From contig DLNM01000026.1 in the NCBI GenBank assembly GCA_002479485.1, positions 1-64,000 of the forward strand: a stretch of DNA of 64,000 bases, given 5' to 3'. The notes under the pieces were generated by a model. That model was given only the letters and a program-made list of their open reading frames with translations. It was not told the origin of the DNA and made no database searches. The position numbers and the translations under genes are program-made. Source of the stretch: Firmicutes bacterium UBA7510 (GTDB taxonomy: Bacteria > Bacillota > Clostridia > Tissierellales > Sedimentibacteraceae). This document shows, in pieces, positions 61,997 through 64,000 of this stretch; within the stretch, counting starts at the first letter, position 1; the number at the start of each line of letters is the position of its first letter.

Positions 61997-62844
61997 TGAG
62001 TATTGAGATAAAAAATGTTTCTAAATCTTTTGGCAACATTAAAGCTTTAGATGACATAAGCCTTGAATTTAAAGAAAACAAGATATATGGATTATTTGGA
62101 AGAAACGGTGCTGGTAAATCAACTCTTTTAAACATTATTTCCAACAGAATTTTTGCAAATAGCGGAGAAGTTTTGATAGATGGAGAAAATGCTGTTGAAA
62201 ATGACAGAGCACAGGGTGAAATTTTTCTTATGAGTGAAGCAATGCTATATCCAGAAAGTATGAAGATAAAGGATGCTTTTAGATTAACTAAAGAATTTTA
62301 TGATGATTTTGATGTTGATTATGCTAATAGATTATCTGAACAGTTTGGGTTAAAAACAAACAAAAAAACTAAGGGTCTTTCAACTGGCTATAAATCAATA
62401 TTTAAAATTATAGTAGCACTTGCGACAAATGTTAAATATTTGATATTTGATGAACCTATTTTAGGATTGGATGCTAGTCATAGAGATTTATTTTATAAGC
62501 TTTTGATTGAAAATTATGATAAAAATCCTAGAACAATTATAATTTCAACACATCTTATTGAAGAAATTTCGACAATAGTTGAGGATGTTGTTATAATTAA
62601 AGATGGTAAGCTTATAAAGCAGCAATCCTGTGAGGAATTATTAAATATGGGATTAACTGTAACTGGTGCAGAAGCTTTGGTAAATGAATTTGCAAAAGAT
62701 AAAAATATAATAGGTTCAGATACTTTAGGAAATTATAAGTCCATATATATGCTCGGCAATATTGATAAAAATAACATACCATCAGGACTTGAAGTTAGCA
62801 AACTAGATTTACAAAAATTATTTATTCAGTTGACCAATTCTTAA
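61996..62844 (+). CDS. ABC transporter ATP-binding protein
   Basis: 282 residues: Walker A GRNGAGKSTLL, signature LSTGYKSIFKIIVALA (LSTGY in place of LSGGQ, common in YtrB-type subunits), Walker B LIFDEPILGLD, H-loop STHLIEE. The C-terminal 60 residues are an extra domain typical of these exporters. Often linked to resistance to cell-envelope agents. Coupled with the permease gene. Confidence 0.92.
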   Translation: MSIEIKNVSKSFGNIKALDDISLEFKENKIYGLFGRNGAGKSTLLNIISNRIFANSGEVLIDGENAVENDRAQGEIFLMSEAMLYPESMKIKDAFRLTKEFYDDFDVDYANRLSEQFGLKTNKKTKGLSTGYKSIFKIIVALATNVKYLIFDEPILGLDASHRDLFYKLLIENYDKNPRTIIISTHLIEEISTIVEDVVIIKDGKLIKQQSCEELLNMGLTVTGAEALVNEFAKDKNIIGSDTLGNYKSIYMLGNIDKNNIPSGLEVSKLDLQKLFIQLTNS

Positions 62845-62855
62845 TGGAGGAAAAT

Positions 62856-63584
62856 ATGAAAACTAAATCAATTATGAAATACTATTTATATGAACTTAAA
62901 AATTCTATCCTAACCTTTTATTTTATTATGCTTCAAGGATGCATAGCAACATATATTATATATAAATTAAGTGATGGCAAGGTATATAGTACAGGTATAG
63001 AGTTAGCAACTATTATATTTATATTTGTCTTGGGTTTAAATCTTTTTAAGAGTCAATTTCTCTTTTTAATTCAAAACGGAGTAACAAGAAAAGCTAACTT
63101 TATTGGATTTGTAGCTAGTACGCCTATTGTCATTGTTTTTGCTATTATAGACTCATTTGTAAGTGTTATTATGCATAATCTAATTGGCTATGAATCTATG
63201 TTTAATACTTTATATACAAGTTCGGTACATGGATATGGGTTGATATATATATTAAGTTCCATATTATTTCTCACAGCTATATATGGCTCGTTTTTAATGC
63301 TAGGCTATTTCATTACTACATTATATTATGCTATGAATAAAGCTATGAAAATAATAGTTTCTGTGGGAGTACCTGTATTTGTACTTATTGTTCTTCCTAT
63401 TATCGGATATTTCTTAAATATAGATATTGAGGCAGAATTGGAGAATATTATATTAAGTATGCTAGGAGTAAATGGTAGTAATAACGTAAATATTTTATAT
63501 CCGATAATATCATGTGTTATAATATATACTATTCTATCACTATTAACGTATTTTATAACACGTAGGGTAGCAGTTAAAGAATAG
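62856..63584 (+). CDS. ABC transporter permease
   Basis: 242 residues from the ATG at 62856 (GGAGG before; an ATG at 62844 overlaps the preceding stop). Six membrane segments at about 20-38, 52-70, 90-115, 135-158, 172-190 and 215-235. Partner of the preceding ATPase. Cargo unknown. Confidence 0.85.
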   Translation: MKTKSIMKYYLYELKNSILTFYFIMLQGCIATYIIYKLSDGKVYSTGIELATIIFIFVLGLNLFKSQFLFLIQNGVTRKANFIGFVASTPIVIVFAIIDSFVSVIMHNLIGYESMFNTLYTSSVHGYGLIYILSSILFLTAIYGSFLMLGYFITTLYYAMNKAMKIIVSVGVPVFVLIVLPIIGYFLNIDIEAELENIILSMLGVNGSNNVNILYPIISCVIIYTILSLLTYFITRRVAVKE

Positions 63585-63691
63585 AATTAATTAAATAAAA
63601 AAATCTTTAGTTGAAAATCTTTCCAGATAGATATATAATCTTAATGTTGCGAAAAAATCTACTTGCAAAATAATGATATGAGGGAGAAGTT

Positions 63692-64000
63692 ATGACAAAA
63701 AATTTTAAAAAAAGTATAGTAGTATTAATAATGTTATCCATGTTATTTTTTGTAGCATGTGATTCAAAATCAACCACCCCAACTTTTGAAACTGGAAGTT
63801 TTGACGGTATGGTATTTACTAACGAATGGGCAAATATGAAGTTTACATTCCCAGAGGATAGTGTCGTTGCATCACAGGATGAAATCAATGAAATTATGAA
63901 ACAAGGTAATTCAATGTTATATTCTGATGATGAAAAAATGGAAGAGGCATTAAGCAAAGCGGCTGATTTGAAATTAGCTTATGATTTTCTAATTTCAAGC
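63692..64000 (+). CDS. Lipoprotein, cut by the window end
   Basis: The ATG at 63692 has GAGGGAG before it. The signal is of lipoprotein type: MTKNFKKSIVVLIMLSMLF followed by the lipobox VAC at about residues 21-23 and DSKSTTPT. The mature part begins with SFDGMVFTNEWANMKFTFPEDS. The frame is open to the last base, so the C-terminus is missing. Function unknown. Confidence 0.75.
   Translation, partial: MTKNFKKSIVVLIMLSMLFFVACDSKSTTPTFETGSFDGMVFTNEWANMKFTFPEDSVVASQDEINEIMKQGNSMLYSDDEKMEEALSKAADLKLAYDFLISS

Overview
The window is about 64 kb of AT-rich chromosome from an anaerobic, probably endospore-forming low-GC Firmicute of class Clostridia. Supporting signs are the AT-rich codon use, strong AGGAGG-type ribosome binding sites with frequent TTG/GTG starts, WhiA followed by HPr, a GerM-type protein, a CD3324-type small regulator, a flavo-diiron/RIC defence pair and a PepD-OPT peptide-use operon. 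I cannot name genus or species from sequence alone.

Layout. 1-126 is a 5S rRNA, presumably the end of an rRNA operon, facing an LD-carboxypeptidase gene. 1381-4753 is a lysine/diaminopimelate operon (lysA, M20 deacylase, dapF). 4832-7825 carries an rRNA methyltransferase, a Nudix hydrolase, whiA and ptsH. A GerMN lipoprotein-like gene and rlmD follow. 10890-16644 is a complete type I restriction-modification operon in the order R-S-M, followed by about 1.2 kb of degenerate sequence. 17869-22741 holds an XRE regulator with a membrane partner, a DUF3298 protein, a candidate small RNA, and a TetR regulator with oleate hydratase. 22809-25511 is a nitric oxide/oxygen defence set (Crp/Fnr regulator, RIC, flavo-diiron protein) with an FNR-type box placed exactly at -41.5 of the ric promoter. 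Two near-identical attenuator-like leaders precede a small CarD/Tudor-like N-domain protein and the L25/Ctc gene (25640-27336). PepD, an OPT transporter, an SDR and an AraC/GyrI regulator follow.

34947-43097 is an export/sugar region: two ABC half-exporters, a phosphodiesterase-like protein, an unknown protein, and a single 992-residue MFS transporter fused to a glycoside hydrolase family 2 enzyme. The two transcription units start from promoters with the same -35 flank. Next come a glucose/sorbosone-dehydrogenase-like propeller, a GH18 protein with a copper-amine-oxidase-type C-domain, a dipeptidase, a TetR/FMN-binding/flavodoxin operon with two copies of a clear operator (the flavodoxin gene is frameshifted), a deviant carbamoyltransferase, a WYL regulator and several small enzymes.

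The best candidate for an undescribed system is at 56394-57896, minus strand: a radical SAM/SPASM enzyme with a PqqD-like C-terminal domain, preceded by an unlisted 29-codon gene whose product ends in AWPAGFCTEGCDA. This looks like a two-gene ribosomally made, post-translationally modified peptide (RiPP) locus with a CxxxC core. The right end has a nucleotidyltransferase-like protein, a CD3324-type protein, mnmA, an extradiol dioxygenase, a GntR-ABC operon and a lipoprotein gene cut by the window edge.
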